DNA from: Crossaster papposus
Taxonomy: Eukaryota > Echinodermata > Asteroidea > Velatida > Solasteridae
DNA: 64,000 nucleotides
NCBI GenBank assembly: GCA_037893245.1
Contig: JBAIAA010000871.1
Span: 124,001 to 188,000, forward strand
Direction of reading: 5' to 3'
The notes under the pieces are model-generated. The model ran no database searches. It saw nothing but the letters and a program-made list of their open reading frames with translations, and had not been told where the DNA came from. Within the stretch, counting starts at the first letter, position 1. Every line of letters begins with the position of its first letter. The translations under genes and the position numbers were made by a program. This document shows, in pieces, positions 20,692 through 33,067 of the stretch.

Positions 20692-21462
20692 TTAAAAGGT
20701 AGGATACACCATTGGTAATTGCTTGAATTATCAGGAATGGGTGGATTTTATAATATTTTATAATAAATATTGTTTAACTGACCTGTCCGAAGTTTTACAA
20801 TCATAGATGCTGAGAAAATCAAGAAAAACGATGTTCGTTTTCAACCGGCGTCGGGCAGTGGCTCTTGTTTTTTTCGCGTTTTTATAAAATAAAATTTTCG
20901 TAACGATTACAGGATATCTAGCCCAATCATTTTGCTGGATGCCTACAATCATTATTTATTTTCAAATAAGTAAGATATTTCTCAATAATTCGGTAGTAAT
21001 TGTGACCTGTTCCAACGAAACCCGGACAAAGTCACACAATGTGTTTTGTCACAATGTACTCCTGAAGTCATTTCAGGATGGATTTTAGCATTTTGAGGTT
21101 TTAGGTTTTCCTAAGTCACTTTCTATTAATCTACAATCTCCTCAAATTTGAACAAAATCCGTCTACCAGAAGTGTGTTTTTTTTGTCAATTTTGTGAAAC
21201 ATTTGTGTATAGAAATAATATGCTTTTCTGAACTTCAAAGAATCTCATAATTAGGTTGTCATGGTTTTATCACTAAATCCAGATCCCAGGGAAGATAGGG
21301 TGGGGGTGCATATGTAAATGATACATCATTTTAAAGCTGAGAACCTAGAGAATTTGAAAAAAGCAAAATCTGAAAAACTAAAAAGTCGACTTTGTCCGGG
21401 TTTCGTTGGAACAGGTCACAATTAGTTTCTTGATATCTGCAAATGGTGTATCCTACCTTTAA
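20692..21462. mobile_element. TTAA-flanked MITE, AGGTAGGATACACC family, copy 1 (interrupted)
   Basis: Ends AGGTAGGATACACCATT and its inverse, flanked by TTAA. It is matched by 25564-25913 and 43974-44362, and is longer because another MITE (21002-21419) is inserted in it. Confidence 0.75.
21002..21419. mobile_element. AATT-flanked MITE nested in another MITE
   Basis: 418 bp with roughly 30-bp inverted ends beginning GTGACCTGTTCCAACGAAAC, flanked by AATT on both sides (20998-21001, 21420-21423). Non-coding. The element at 57798-58216 has nearly the same length and the same first nine bases. Confidence 0.8.
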
Positions 21463-21928
21463 AAAGAAGAAAATTACATGTAGAAGAATGACCAGTCACG
21501 TGACCAGTCAACTCTTTGAGTTAATGCTACCGCTGGGCTTTCTTTTTTAGCAGTGGTTTTTCAATTTGGTTTTGCGTTATTATACCATTATCATTGTTCT
21601 ATTTTCTTGGTCATTCTCTAAGCTCTTTGTAACCCTACGAAAAGGCGCTTTATAAATGTTGATATTTCACTAAATGAGCACTTATGGAAACAAATTAGCG
21701 TACGTTTTTAGGTAATAAGGAGACAGTAACACTTAGGGAGACATTTCAGTGTCTCCCTAAGTGTCTAGCTACTTTTACAAAGATATTTGGGAGTTATTTT
21801 TGCTCCAGAACGACAGATTGGGGTCTAAATAGCATAAATCTTGAGGATGTTAGAATAAACAAGTTAGGACTGTTTTAAGTTTGTATACATCCCTTTTGGA
21901 TTGTCTCCCTAAGTGTCGGTGTTTTTTT

Positions 21929-22475
21929 AATAAGGGAATACATGTGTTCGAGAGGCGAGGGTAATTATCAGCACCCAGACTCCAAGCTGTATTAAACAGA
22001 GTGATTAATACCAACCGAACACACATGTATTCCCATTAATAAATACCTTTTTTGTAAAATTCAGCCAAAAAAGCCCCGAAAATCATGGAAAATTGTCGCA
22101 AGTAAATTTCGGTGTTTCGCCATTCTGTGTGTGTCAAATGACATGTTTCCGCCTCTGTCGCTCTACGCAATACATGCAATACAAGCGTATTTACTAGGAA
22201 CCAGACTATTACTACCATTGGCAACCTCGTTCCCAGGGTGTCGAGCTGTACGCGCCCAACACCACCCTTTTTTACTATTGGAGACGATGTACGGTTGGAA
22301 ATAAAGTGAGCCCTGGGGACGGGTATAATGCGACATCGCGTGACGTATTTTGTTGCCAGCTGGTTTCAAACACTTCCAGCCATGTCTTTATCGTCCGTTA
22401 AATACCGGCCACAGGACGGGCTCTCGACCAATAGGAATGCCTAAACTGTCCCAGGTATTTATGAATTATTATTAT
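21929..22475. mobile_element. MITE-like inverted repeats (AATAAATACCTTTTT family)
   Basis: A short inverted pair (GGGAATACATGTGTTCG, 21929-22036) adjoins a segment from AATAAATACCTTTTTTG (about 22040) to TCCCAGGTATTTATGAATT. The ends and the TCTCGACCAAT motif recur at 59331-59805. An ATT microsatellite follows at 22466-22490. Confidence 0.5.
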
Positions 22476-22535
22476 TATTATTATTATTAAAAGGGTTTTG
22501 ATTTTCATATCACACTGAAACTGAATTCAACATAC

Positions 22536-22753
22536 TTGACGTTGGTGCGCTGGTTGACCACAAACAGTGGGTTGACTTGGCTGAGTATCTCATCATTGAC
22601 AGAGATGCCATCCAGGTATTGCTTCAGGACCGTCCTCAGCTGACGATTCTCCTCCAGTAGAGTGCCCTTCTCCTTGTCGAGAGCCACCTTGTCCAGCAGG
22701 ACCTTGTTGTAACGCTTCCAAAAGTTCTCAAGTGACACATACTCGTGCATAAT
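22536..22753 (-). CDS. DRC2: DRC2 coding exon 7
   Basis: Acceptor TTATTACAG, donor GTATGT. Encodes 72 codons plus two bases, including ENFWKRYNKV and LKQYLDGISVNDEILSQVNP, among the most conserved stretches of CCDC65/DRC2. The pattern is coiled coil followed by the globular C-terminal part. Confidence 0.92.
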
Positions 22754-23216
22754 CTGTAATAAATCATCTGACAATGAATGGTGCGATGTTCACTCATTTT
22801 ATAAACAGTTTAACATACATGTATAAAGGGTTTTATTACTATACAAATTCTTCATCCGCTACAAATTTTCCTAAACATTCAAACGAAACTCACTGTAAAA
22901 AGTTGACTCGTGTTTTAATACTCTAACTACGTGTACATTTCATACACACAAACGATGCCATTAAATCTATTTTTAATTAAAAAAGAAAGAAAATGTCCTA
23001 AAAGTTTATTATCAACCAGTTTGTAAATGTTAAGTATAGCTATTCCCCGATCCAACTTTATTTATCGACAAATAAAAAAATTAAAATATTCTGTCTCTTC
23101 TGTCTCTTGTGAGTTCCCTTCGCGATTAATGTTACAAGTTCTGATCACGGTGATGAAAACATGTGCGTAATGATCAATGCAGCAAAGCTGTGCTGGTCCC
23201 CGCTGCACGCCCACCG

Positions 23217-23957
23217 AGGGTGGGTTTTCACAAGGCACGCGAGGGATGCGAATGCCAAACAAATTTCAAAGTCCAACATTCGTATTTTAGGATCTAAAAG
23301 TTCGCCCAACATGCGCGGGGGTTCGGAAGCGTCGTCAACTGTTCGCAAGAGTCGTTTTTAGTTCGGCAGAAATTTAAAAAAAGTTCTTGCCAACGTTTCC
23401 AGCATCCCGGGTCGTGATTTGCTTGTGATTTGCCCTCGAAAATGTCTAAAAAGCTTCGCATATGCGCACGACCTACTCACGACGTGCGTGATGTTCGCAA
23501 AATCTTGTGAAACCCCAAACAGATTCCGACAGTTTGGAGTATGTCTCGTGAAAGCAGCGAAGTTCGTCCGATCATTTCTCGAGTTATTTACGAACCTGTT
23601 CGCATACTTATTGAGAACAGGTTACTTCACCAAAGAAGCATCGGATCGCCGGTCGCAAGATAATGAATGTCGCACGACGTTCATTATTCGAGAAAAATGT
23701 GAAATGTCCGCACGAATGTTGCCTGAGATTCGTGCAACATTCGTGTTGTTTGCATTTTAGTCGCATGTTCTTCGTGTATGTGGACTGGCCATAGTTCGGC
23801 AACGCTACACACGACATTCGCATACGTTGTGAGAACTATGCACAAACTGCATTGTCGCGACACATTCGGAGAAAAACTTCCCCGAATGTTGGACTTTGCC
23901 ATTTTTCGGCATTCGCATCCTTCGCGAATCGTTTGCGTGCCCCGTGAAAACCCACCC
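23217..23957. mobile_element. Inverted-repeat element in DRC2 intron 6
   Basis: GGGTGGGTTTTCAC at 23217 is mirrored by GTGAAAACCCACCC ending at 23957, with matching subterminal GGATGCGAATGCC/GGCATTCGCATCC arms. About 740 bp, with TTCGCAA/GCGAATG motifs throughout. No ORF supported. Terminal duplication not resolved. Confidence 0.6.
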
Positions 23958-24245
23958 TTTAATAAATAAATAAATATTCAGGAGCAAATTGGAGACGATA
24001 ATAATATCCAGCTCGCTGCCGTGCGGTATTCTTTCTGGCAGCACCAACAATTTCCACTAAAACCCGCCTCGTAGACATGTTGTCTGTGGCATGTAATCTT
24101 CACGGAACCATTCTCAGTAACGTTACTAGATTTTTAAATAGTCATCAACACTTGGTAAATACACATTTTCTGGAATTGTAGGAGGTGGGTGAACAATCAC
24201 CTTAAACTTGGGCACGGCCTGTCACTGTCTCCAGTCTAGTCTCAC

Positions 24246-24398
24246 CTCTGCCAGTGGTTCTGATGGGGGTTCTGCCACAGCGGCCTGTACATCTTCCTGT
24301 TCCTCCTGAGTCAAGCTGGAAGCATAGAATGGAAGAACCTTCTCCTCTTCTGTCTCCAGTTTACGACACTGCTCAGCCAACTTGACTATCCTCTCGCC
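24246..24398 (-). CDS. DRC2: DRC2 coding exon 6
   Basis: 51 codons (GERIVKLAEQCRKLETEEEK ... PLAE), acceptor CATGCCCAG, donor GAG/GTGAGA, both junctions phase 0. The LETEEEKVLPFY segment is a hallmark of CCDC65. Confidence 0.92.
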
Positions 24399-24828
24399 CT
24401 GGGCATGATAGCAGTCGTTTTTCATCAATTTAGTAGTTTTTGGTAGCCAAATGATACACAACCTAAAAAGCCAATTAGACTTTCTTTGCTTTCCTTCCTT
24501 GAAATGCAGCCTAGTATGTATAAGGATAAATGCACTTTGTGTTGCGCATGGGTCTGTATCAGGCTTCGAATTTGCGTACCATCACACACAAGTCGAACTT
24601 CGTAAGCTCGTAACCATGACCACTGCAACTTTTTAGCATGAATTTTTGGTCCTCTTCAATACTGAAGATACAGATGCACATCAAAATGACCTTTCAGTAC
24701 TTAAAAATAAAAATAATCTGTGAGTATGTACGGTAGTTATAAAATAAAAAGCCTAGTGGGCCCCTCATTGACCAAAAAATGAATGGTCAATGACTGTTTG
24801 GTGATCAAATATAATCAGAAAATGTACA

Positions 24829-25072
24829 TTAACCAGTTCGCGCCGAATGACGCATATAAACGCAAAGTTTTCTCCAGATTCAAAACGGTTGACGCATAAA
24901 CGCCACAAGCAAGGCCGGAAATGTCTGTCAGCAGCGAGCAAGGCTGGAAATGCGCGGGTGTGTTTTCCGGGACCATCGGCCTGAACCCTCCTCGGATCGA
25001 GTTTCGTTAAAAAGAATCCTGCGCGTCGTCTCAGTGATGTTAAAATAATTCCCGTAACGTAAAAGCTGTTAA
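24829..25072. mobile_element. TTAA-flanked MITE, AGTTCGCGCC family, copy 2
   Basis: Aligns with 19917-20158 and 29445-29672 in the same orientation. The right end has diverged (reads AAAGCTGTTAA). Confidence 0.7.
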
Positions 25073-25294
25073 TTTTGTTGTCAAAGAAACCGGAATTGGT
25101 TAAAAACGCTGGGCAGCTACATGTACACCAAATGTCATGAAACAGATGCATTTGTTGTGCAGCAGTGCATGTTGCATACGCATGGCATAAATAAGCTTTG
25201 TATCGTAAACCTATGAGATTACTCCCTCAAAACCAGTTAAGACAGATAGAAATTGCAGAACAATCTAGAAAATCAGTGATAAAAATTGTCCCAC

Positions 25295-25513
25295 CTGATC
25301 CGTTTTCCTTTTTAGCTCCTTGATTGCAGCGTTGCTCTCCAAAGTCAGCTTGGTCAGACGGGATCTCTCGTTATCTCTGAACCGATTCATCTGGTTCTTG
25401 AGCTCGTGAAAGTGTTCCGCGATGACCTCCCGCTGTTCCCGCAGGTCTTTGTTGCGCTCCTCGCTGTCGCGCGAGTTCTGTGTCATCTTGCCTTTTAGCT
25501 GGGCTATTGTGTC
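25295..25513 (-). CDS. DRC2: DRC2 coding exon 5
   Basis: 73 codons, acceptor AAAATAG, donor CAG/GTGGGA, both phase 0. Starts DTIAQLKGKM and contains the coiled-coil stretch ending LTLESNAAIKELKRKTDQ. Confidence 0.92.
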
Positions 25514-25563
25514 CTATTTTAAGATGCAAGACAAATATGGTTTAAATATAAACTTTTTTACAT

Positions 25564-25913
25564 TTAAAGACAGGATACACCATTTGCAGATATTAAAAAT
25601 GTTTACTACCGAATTATTAAGAAATATCTTATATTTTGAAAGTCAATAATGATTGTAGGCATTCAGCAAAATGAATGTAATTTCTGTAATTGTTCCGAAA
25701 AATTAAATGTTATAAAAACAAATTGCAATCCCCTAAAAAACCACTGCCTGACGCCGGTTGAAAACAAACGCTATTTTTCTTGCTTTTCTCAGAATCCCTG
25801 ATCATAAAACTTCGGACAGGTCAGTTAAACGATATTTACTATAAAATACAACCTCCCAAATCCACCCATTCCTGATGATTCAAGCAATTACCAATGTTGT
25901 ATCCTACCTTTAA
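25564..25913. mobile_element. TTAA-flanked MITE, AGGTAGGATACACC family, copy 2
   Basis: 350 bp, flanked by TTAA, inverted ends AGACAGGATACACC / GTATCCTACCT. Uninterrupted relative of 20692-21462, in DRC2 intron 4. Bases 25914-27275 show no gene, only short hairpins (for example TCATGTGACC/GGTCACATGA near 27060). Confidence 0.75.
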
Positions 25914-27275
25914 AGGTAGTTAAAAAATTGCAACATTTGCCTTTGCTGTAATTTTCAAAAATTGGCAAGTTAGGAATTTGTATTTTACAGTAAATATTGT
26001 ATTCATAGATGCTAGAAAAAAGAGGGCAAAAACAATGATGTTCTTCAATCTTGTATTCTGGTTCCTTGAATTTCTTTAGATGAAACAGAGCAATTTAAAG
26101 ATGTCAGGGAATTATCAGGTTAGAAAACCACATTAGTTGGCTTTCATACTTTCATACATAATTCTGCGCAGTACAGGTTACGCAACCCATTTATCGAAGC
26201 GTCGTTTTGCCCATACATGTAACCTACTTTGTTAACCCCGGTTTTGTGCACATGGCTGGCAGTCTATACGTTAATGAACGTTGATAAGTACTGTCTTACA
26301 GCGTGATCGAATAAATCTATAATCCATCTGATGTAGTTAAGTAAATCTTCGCGTCGTTTAAAATCGGTATGCCACGAAAAAAATTCTAGGCTTGAAAAAC
26401 AACAGCATCATGTCACCATCTCCTAACAACCTGGGCACACTGCTTGCGAATATACATGTATCTTTCACGCGGCACCCCGCTAGTCAACCAATAAAAGGCT
26501 AAAGCGACCAGATGTCACAGGTTTTCAAATTTCATGTGACACTTGAAAAGTGTTTAAAACTGGCCTCCGTTTTTTATCATCCATTTAAAACCGGCCTTAG
26601 GCAGTTTACACTTTTGCAGTTCTTAAGGTTTGGAAGTATAGTAGCAACCACTGATATCTCAATTCACAATAGGCTATGTGCACCAACAAGAGAGTTCGCC
26701 ATTTACCATATTCGAGAGCCCATTGGACAAGACACACCAAGTGAGCTTACTGGTTTTCTGCACATATAGTGCAAAGTATGCACTATCTTCAATGTGCACA
26801 AAGCCATATCGTCTTTGTGTAAGCATCAGGCATGTACATGTACAGTTACATGTAGCAATGTGTTGGTACATGTATGTGCACAGAGCCCTTTATGTGCTAT
26901 CATCAAACGTGAAAGTTTGGTTTCAGTTCTATTATTGAATCAAATAAATAGAAGGTACCTTTTTGGGAGTTCAATTTACAGAGCTTGTACGTATCAGGAG
27001 ATTGCGACACCATCTCGGTGTATTTGTCATCTGGCGTTGTTGAGGCCCTCACGTGACTTGTCATGTGACCGAGCTTGGTCACATGACAAGAGACGGCATG
27101 GAACTTGAAACTCAGATAAAAGCTTCATGTTCCAATTGGCCAATCTTCTTATATCAATATACAACTAACCCTAACTCTTATTTTGTAATGTAAAGTCACG
27201 ACACATCCTGAGGGCAAAAGAGCCAAACTTTGGTAAAGTGAAAAGCTCAAGGACACAAATGAAATGAAAAATTAC

Positions 27276-27473
27276 GGATATTCTCTGGAGTTTCCTCATC
27301 TGCATCTCAATCTCCTTGGCGCTCTTCTCATCTTTGGTTTTCAGGGTTTCAAAGTGAGCCTTTCTCTCCTCCGTGGTTTCGTTGTAGCTCTTGAGGGCCT
27401 GTTGGAACTGCTTCCATAAGTCTTCCACTTGACCTTCCAGCTGGATGCGCAGAGCGTGCTTCTCTTCCAGATT
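27276..27473 (-). CDS. DRC2: DRC2 coding exon 4
   Basis: 66 codons ([10 protein letters not shown] ... RKLQRIS), acceptor GTATTTCAG, donor TCC/GTAATT (a weak but usable donor), phase 0 at both ends. Aligns without gaps across the exon 4/5 junction with vertebrate CCDC65. Confidence 0.92.
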
Positions 27474-28403
27474 CTGAAATACATGTAAGACATGCCAATG
27501 ATAGTTGCAACAACAACTAGATATTACACTTTTCAACCAATCTGTGGAAAACCACGCACAACCTCTTGATCACGAAACACGATTTTGTTAACCACTCTTT
27601 GTTTCCAAATATCAGTCAATTGAGAGATTGTTGGAAATCACTTACGCTTCTTGGTTTCTTCTGAATGACAGCCAACCAGATTAACTAATTTCTCAGGGCG
27701 TTTAGTACCATTGCAATCTTTTATCGAAGTAAGTTTGTTGATAATGCAGTACATGTATTTTAGTTTGGCGATAAATGCTAATGCCTGCATGACCATCCTT
27801 CAAAACTTTAAATGCAACTTTGGGTATACCAAATCTTGAAAAAAATCGAACCCCTTCACTTTCACCCATTTTTTGTTTTCTTCCGTCTCTGACAGAATTC
27901 AAGTATCCTGCGGCCTTCGCAAACTTTCTCTCTCCTTAACATTATGTGTGGTGTGTGTGTACGTAAGCACACATTGTACATGAAGTTGTGTTTTACCAAA
28001 ACTACCGAGGATACCCTGTTGTGGTTCCCTTTGTTCCTGTACTATAACCTAACCCCATATACTTAGCATACACTATAACGCCCGAGGACAAAATTCAACA
28101 AATGACAAACACCCGAAAACTGAAAGGATCTATTGTTTGCCTATTGTGCTTCTGTCCTCAGGGGTTATATACATGTAGTACATGTACATAGTATGCAAGT
28201 ACATGAATACATCATGTTTTTTGTCTTGATTAAGCTTATGGCATTGCCGTGTCTTTCTATGCCTGTAAATCCTATACCGCCCCAAACTGTCCTAGACCTC
28301 TATTGTTCTATGGAAATATCAAGTGCTGAATGGTTAATGGCAAAGATAGCGAAGAGAAATACTACTCTACCAATGTTTGGATATTTGGATTTATTCAAGA
28401 TAC

Positions 28404-28627
28404 CTTGTTCTTAATTTCATCTCTGAGGCTCTGAAACTCTTGCTTTGCTTCATTCTCCCTGTCGTTGTTGTTCTGCTCCATGGCAAAGAGAATGTCCTGC
28501 AGATCGTTAACCTCTCGTCGATGCTGCTCGATGATCAAGCTGCGCTCACTGTTAAACTCCTTCATCAGGATGGCTTGCTCGGCATCATATTCTGACTTCA
28601 GAATGGCCAGACGATTCCTCTGTAGGT
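28404..28627 (-). CDS. DRC2: DRC2 coding exon 3
   Basis: Two bases completing an aspartate codon plus 74 codons (LQRNRLAILK ... EIKNK). Acceptor TGTCACAG, donor AAG/GTATCT. Includes NDLQDILFAMEQN, a conserved DRC2 coiled-coil stretch. Confidence 0.92.
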
Positions 28628-28670
28628 CTGTGACATGAATCAAAATTGCTTGCTACAAATCATTGCAATC

Positions 28671-28914
28671 TGGGGCCAATTTCACGGAGCTGCTAAGCAC
28701 AAAAATGTGCTTAGCACAAAAAAGTCTTGCTCATTAAAAAAAAATTATCAGCCAAAATTCTACGTGTTTTTCATGCTAAGCAAAAAAACAGCTGATTATC
28801 AATCAAAAACAATAAAGATCACGTGAAAATTTGGTCTGTAACCTTGTTTTTACCAAGGACAAATCTTCATGCTTAGCAAATGTTTGTGCTTAGCAGCTCC
28901 GTGAAATTGGCCCC
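28671..28914. mobile_element. MITE with GGGGCCAATTTCACGG ends
   Basis: About 32-bp, nearly perfect terminal inverted repeats (GGGGCCAATTTCACGG continuing into AGCTGCTAAGCAC), total about 244 bp, in DRC2 intron 2. The interior matches the regions upstream of both zinc-finger genes. Target duplication not resolved. Confidence 0.8.
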
Positions 28915-29048
28915 TGGCATTTTCATAATGCTCGAGGATGGAATTTGCACCAGAAAATGTTAAATTTGAATAATTTGGTTCAAAGGTAAAACAACGTTAC
29001 ATTTCACCAGAATTTGTTGTTTATACTTTTCCCCCACATACCTGATCA

Positions 29049-29301
29049 CATGGTGTATAGACGATGTGCCCTCTGTTTACATCTGTATTCAAATGTGCTC
29101 GGCAGTATGCGCACGCATTATGTTTTACATAAATTTGGTTAAGAGATGAGATCAGAGGTCACATAATTCAAAGGCGATCTGACATGCGACGTCACTCTTT
29201 AAAGCAAATTTTATGTAAAACACGATGTGTGCGCATACCGGCGTCGGCGGGCACATTTGAATACAGATGTAAACACGTGATGTCAGAGGGCACATCGTTT
29301 A
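29049..29301. mobile_element. MITE-like inverted repeat (GATGTGCCCTCTG)
   Basis: GATGTGCCCTCTGTTTACAT near 29062 is mirrored near 29270-29300, with matching inner arms around ATTCAAATGTGC/GCACATTTGAAT. About 250 bp, non-coding. Confidence 0.6.
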
Positions 29302-29444
29302 TAACACAAAAAAATCATTTTGAAGCATAATTCACTTTGATATTGACATTTTACAACCCAGCCTCTTTATTTAATGATGACAAATTCATATTGGGTACAC
29401 GGTTTATTAGGAGTTGCGGTGTCCAAAACCCAGACGTCTTGTCT

Positions 29445-29672
29445 TTAACTAGTTCGCGCCGGATGACGTACCCCGGTATATAAACGCAAAGTTTTCCCCA
29501 AATTTAAAACGGATGACGCATAAACACGCCAAGTTCAAGTTCGGAAATCTCTGTCAGCAGCGAGCAAGACCGGAAATGTGTGGGTGTGCTTCCCGGCACT
29601 ATCGGCCTGAACACGCTTCGGATCGAGTTTCGTTAAAATTTTGTTAAAATAATTCTGGCGCGAACTGGTTAA
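29445..29672. mobile_element. TTAA-flanked MITE, AGTTCGCGCC family, copy 3
   Basis: 228 bp, TTAACTAGTTCGCGCC to GGCGCGAACTGGTTAA. The best preserved ends of the family. Bases 29673-30512 show no gene. Confidence 0.78.
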
Positions 29673-30512
29673 TGACCTATTTTGCTTGAAGCCACTTTAT
29701 TACTCTCTCATTGATGTATGATTTATTTTGAAACCTAAAGCGAAAGGTCGATTAAATAAACTTAAACAAAAAAAGTATCAAATAAGTTAAGAGGGCCTAA
29801 TATTTGGATCTTCTTCAGAGACAAAATGGCTGTGTACATGAAACAAAAATATAAAGGGGACATACAAGCATGATGCACAACATAGGTCAGAGAAGAAACA
29901 CAAACAAGAAATACCAGAGTGGAGTTGAACAATCAACAAAAGGCAGATTAGGCTAAGGAAAAAAAAGATGAGGTAAGATAGAGTGGGTATAGGGATGTAC
30001 ATTTGGGTGGGGAACAAAAACAAAATGAGTAAAACCACAAGGAAAGGGTCCAGGGTGAAGATCAAAGGGAAGAACTAACAAAGCAGTATAACTAGGAGTA
30101 ATTGGGAGGGGGAGGAGGGTCGCGAGGTAAAGGAGTGGGCAATAGTATTAGTATTAACCTCAAATGTCCTTTGACCTCAGTGCATGACCTTTGACACAAC
30201 CATCATATAAAGGTTACAAAGTACACGCATGATTCAATTATTGCAATTGCACTTCAAGTTTTAAAATAAGACCGATTTTTTTCATTTCTAGTCTTTTTAC
30301 AACTTGACCGCAAATGGCCTTTGACCTCCGTACTTGACCTATAATAATCATCCATGACCCAAGTTTGATTGGAATTGGACTTAAGACCAATTTGTTTAAA
30401 CTTTAAAATTATGCACATTTTTTGTTTTCTCCACAACGGCCTGGCCTAGTTCCGTCTCACTATGCTAGAACACCTCACACACCGCTACTTAAATCTGCAA
30501 GACCATGCTCAC

Positions 30513-30765
30513 CAATGAGAACATCCATGTTTTGAAGATGGCTCCTCAGCGCCATGGAGTACTGCTCCTCTGCCTCCGACAGATCCTTGGCCAATGATTT
30601 GATGACGCTGTCCTTACGGTCCACGACCCTCTCAAAGGTCTGACTGAGAATCTCAATGTCTCTCTTAAGCTCCTTGGACTTGGCAGCCCGCATGATGTTC
30701 CTCCACTGGTGAGTGATCTTGTACATGTTGAAGCGGGTGTTCTTTTCCTCCTTGACCAGTTTGTC
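30513..30765 (-). CDS. DRC2: DRC2 coding exon 2
   Basis: 84 codons plus one base. Starts [10 protein letters not shown] and contains the family signature [20 protein letters not shown] and [18 protein letters not shown]. Donor ATTG/GTGAGC. The acceptor CCCGAAG has a modest pyrimidine tract. Confidence 0.92.
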
Positions 30766-31171
30766 CTTCGGGAAAAATTGAATGAAGATTTAGTGTATGC
30801 ACCAAGGTGCATGTTTTATTTAACGTTTAGGAGAGAGTTACACAAAGTGATTCTTTTCAATGAAGGTCACCATTTAACCAAACAAATTACAAACATAGCT
30901 TTATCCTTCAAACTCAGACAAAAAACTTCAGAGCCAAATTCCAAGTGAATTGGGATATACAGCCGCCCTCCAAAAAGGACAGGTGATCACCTCTTTTTGA
31001 CAAATGCAAATGTTGCCAATACCATTTTCATTTGCTCATCCTTTTTTATTTAATATATTAATCTTAAAGTTGATTTATTGGGTAAACTCTTTGGCTGTTC
31101 TCTTCCAAAAAAGCATCAGAAATACTGTACCTGTATCGGATCTTAAGATATTTTCACTCGAAAACCCTGCT

Positions 31172-31261
31172 TTAACCCTAACTCCCTCACCATTGTTATT
31201 GAACAATACAATTCCTTCAAAATCCTCCAACTTCCTTTGTTGTGTAAGGAGTTAGGGTTAA
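31172..31261. mobile_element. 90-bp TTAA MITE with telomere-like ends, copy 1
   Basis: TTAACCCTAACTCCCT at one end and its inverse at the other; exactly 90 bp including both TTAA. Reverse-complement near-identical (two differences seen) to 32825-32914. Its ends resemble those of 3186-4010. Confidence 0.8.
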
Positions 31262-31838
31262 TTCTTCCACAAGTACACGTATGCACAGTTTGTACTTAAT
31301 TTGAATTTAGACCCCCCCCCCCTATATTTTCCAAAAATAATTTCAGAAATGTTATATAGCACTGTTTAATATACATACATGTAGATGGCAACTGGTGTAC
31401 CATGGGGGCATTAAGCTAAGGTGGGTCAAATACGGTTTGTACACGAAAAGTGTCTGAAAATTGCGGGAATTTATGTTTTGCACGCACAAGTACCTACATG
31501 TACATGTACATGTATGCGTGTACTGCTATTGTGGTACAATCCAAGTGAGTAATCACGAGGGCCGATATTCATAAAAGCCTGCTAACTTACCGGTAGCAGC
31601 CAACTACGGTACATTTAGGCCTTAATTAGCAGTCTGCTAAATTCAAAGTTTTTTTCTCCGTGGTTTAAGCCTGTCGCGGGTACCCGGATACCCGGGTACC
31701 CGCCCGCGGAGGCCAAGAACCGGTTCCATTTTATCGGGTCGGGTACCCGTAACCGAATTTATAAATTTCGACGCAACGTCCGAGACAACACAAAGTGTAA
31801 AAAAAACACAAGTACATGCGTTCAAATATCACTATCAG

Positions 31839-32274
31839 AAGATTTACAAAGTTCCGAGTGAATTTACCGACGATTCCAAAACTCCATCCTGTGGTTTATA
31901 TTTTAGTTTTATTTAGACTATCTTTGATGTGTCTCCAGAAGCGCGAAAGTGATGAAACCCGATAGTATCAACCTTTTGTTTGCGTTTGTAATAAAGCTTC
32001 TTAATACTAGCCACTAGCCAGGAAATCATCCTCTCTGATGCGCCGCAGATGGCGGGTAGTACCTGAAATTAGTCCGTAACCTAAGATTTACAAAGTTCAA
32101 AGTAAATTACCGACCATTCCAAAACTCCATTTTGGGTTTTTTAGTTTGAGTTTAATTTTGTTTTGACTATCTTTGACGCGTCTCCAGAAGCAAGAAAGTT
32201 GACCCATTGTGTGTGGTTTTTAATAAGTTTCTTGTAGCCAGGAAATGATCTTCTTTGATGCGCCGCAGATGGCG
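31839..32274. repeat. Imperfect tandem duplication of about 220 bp
   Basis: Sequence from AGATTTACAAAGTTC through GATGCGCCGCAGATGGCGG occurs at 31839-32056 and again at 32085-32274 with substitutions and small deletions. Non-coding. Confidence 0.7.
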
Positions 32275-32549
32275 GAATAAAGCGAACAAACGATACAAAG
32301 TGATTGGCATTGTAATTGTACTTACGCTAACCCTTGCCTGGCAGATACAGAATTTATTTAAAAGGCGTTGGTCGGTGTATTCCTCGAGCGAATTTATTTA
32401 TCTCTTAGACCATGCCAACCGATGGTCATTAAATTGTGTAAGTACTTTTACAAAAGTTTGCCGTACTGATTTACAAATAAAAAGGTGTAAAAAAAACCTG
32501 AGCCTGTTTATTTACGAAACCCTAGTCCTACTTTTTTTTTTTTTTTAAT

Positions 32550-33067
32550 TCCTAAGGTTAATTATGTAATTGTCCTTGCTTTTATAGAAATAAAAAAGAA
32601 AGGTTACTTAAAGACTTATTTGAATGAACTCCTAAAATTTTCCAAACAGATTCCAGGGGTAAATAATAATATGATTTATTCTTGGTTTTTCTGATATCTA
32701 ATAAAATCGACATACACCTGACCATTAAATAACGAGGCGAGCGAAATTCCCGGTTTATTTAATAACATTGATTTCTGGTTTCGTTGTTTTAAAAAAAAGG
32801 AAGAGAAATAAAAGGAACAGAACCTTAACCCTAACTCCCTACGCAACAAAGGAAGTTGGAGGATTTTGAAGGAATTGTATTGTTCAATAACAATGGTGAG
32901 GGAGTTAGGGTTAACACCTAATATTTTGAGATCCTAAACATTTTGATCAAAATAATTCCTAAGGTTAATTATGTAATTTGCCTTGTTTTTATAGAAAACA
33001 AGAGAAAGGGTACTTAAAGACTTGTTTGAATAAACTCCCAAAAATTTTCCAACAGTTTTCAGGGGTA
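32550..33067. repeat. Direct repeat pair of about 110 bp
   Basis: AATTCCTAAGGTTAATTATG ... CAGGGGTAAAT is present at about 32550-32660 and 32955-33067, flanking the second 90-bp MITE. Confidence 0.7.
32825..32914. mobile_element. 90-bp TTAA MITE with telomere-like ends, copy 2
   Basis: Same element as 31172-31261 in reverse orientation, again exactly 90 bp between and including TTAA sites. Confidence 0.8.
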
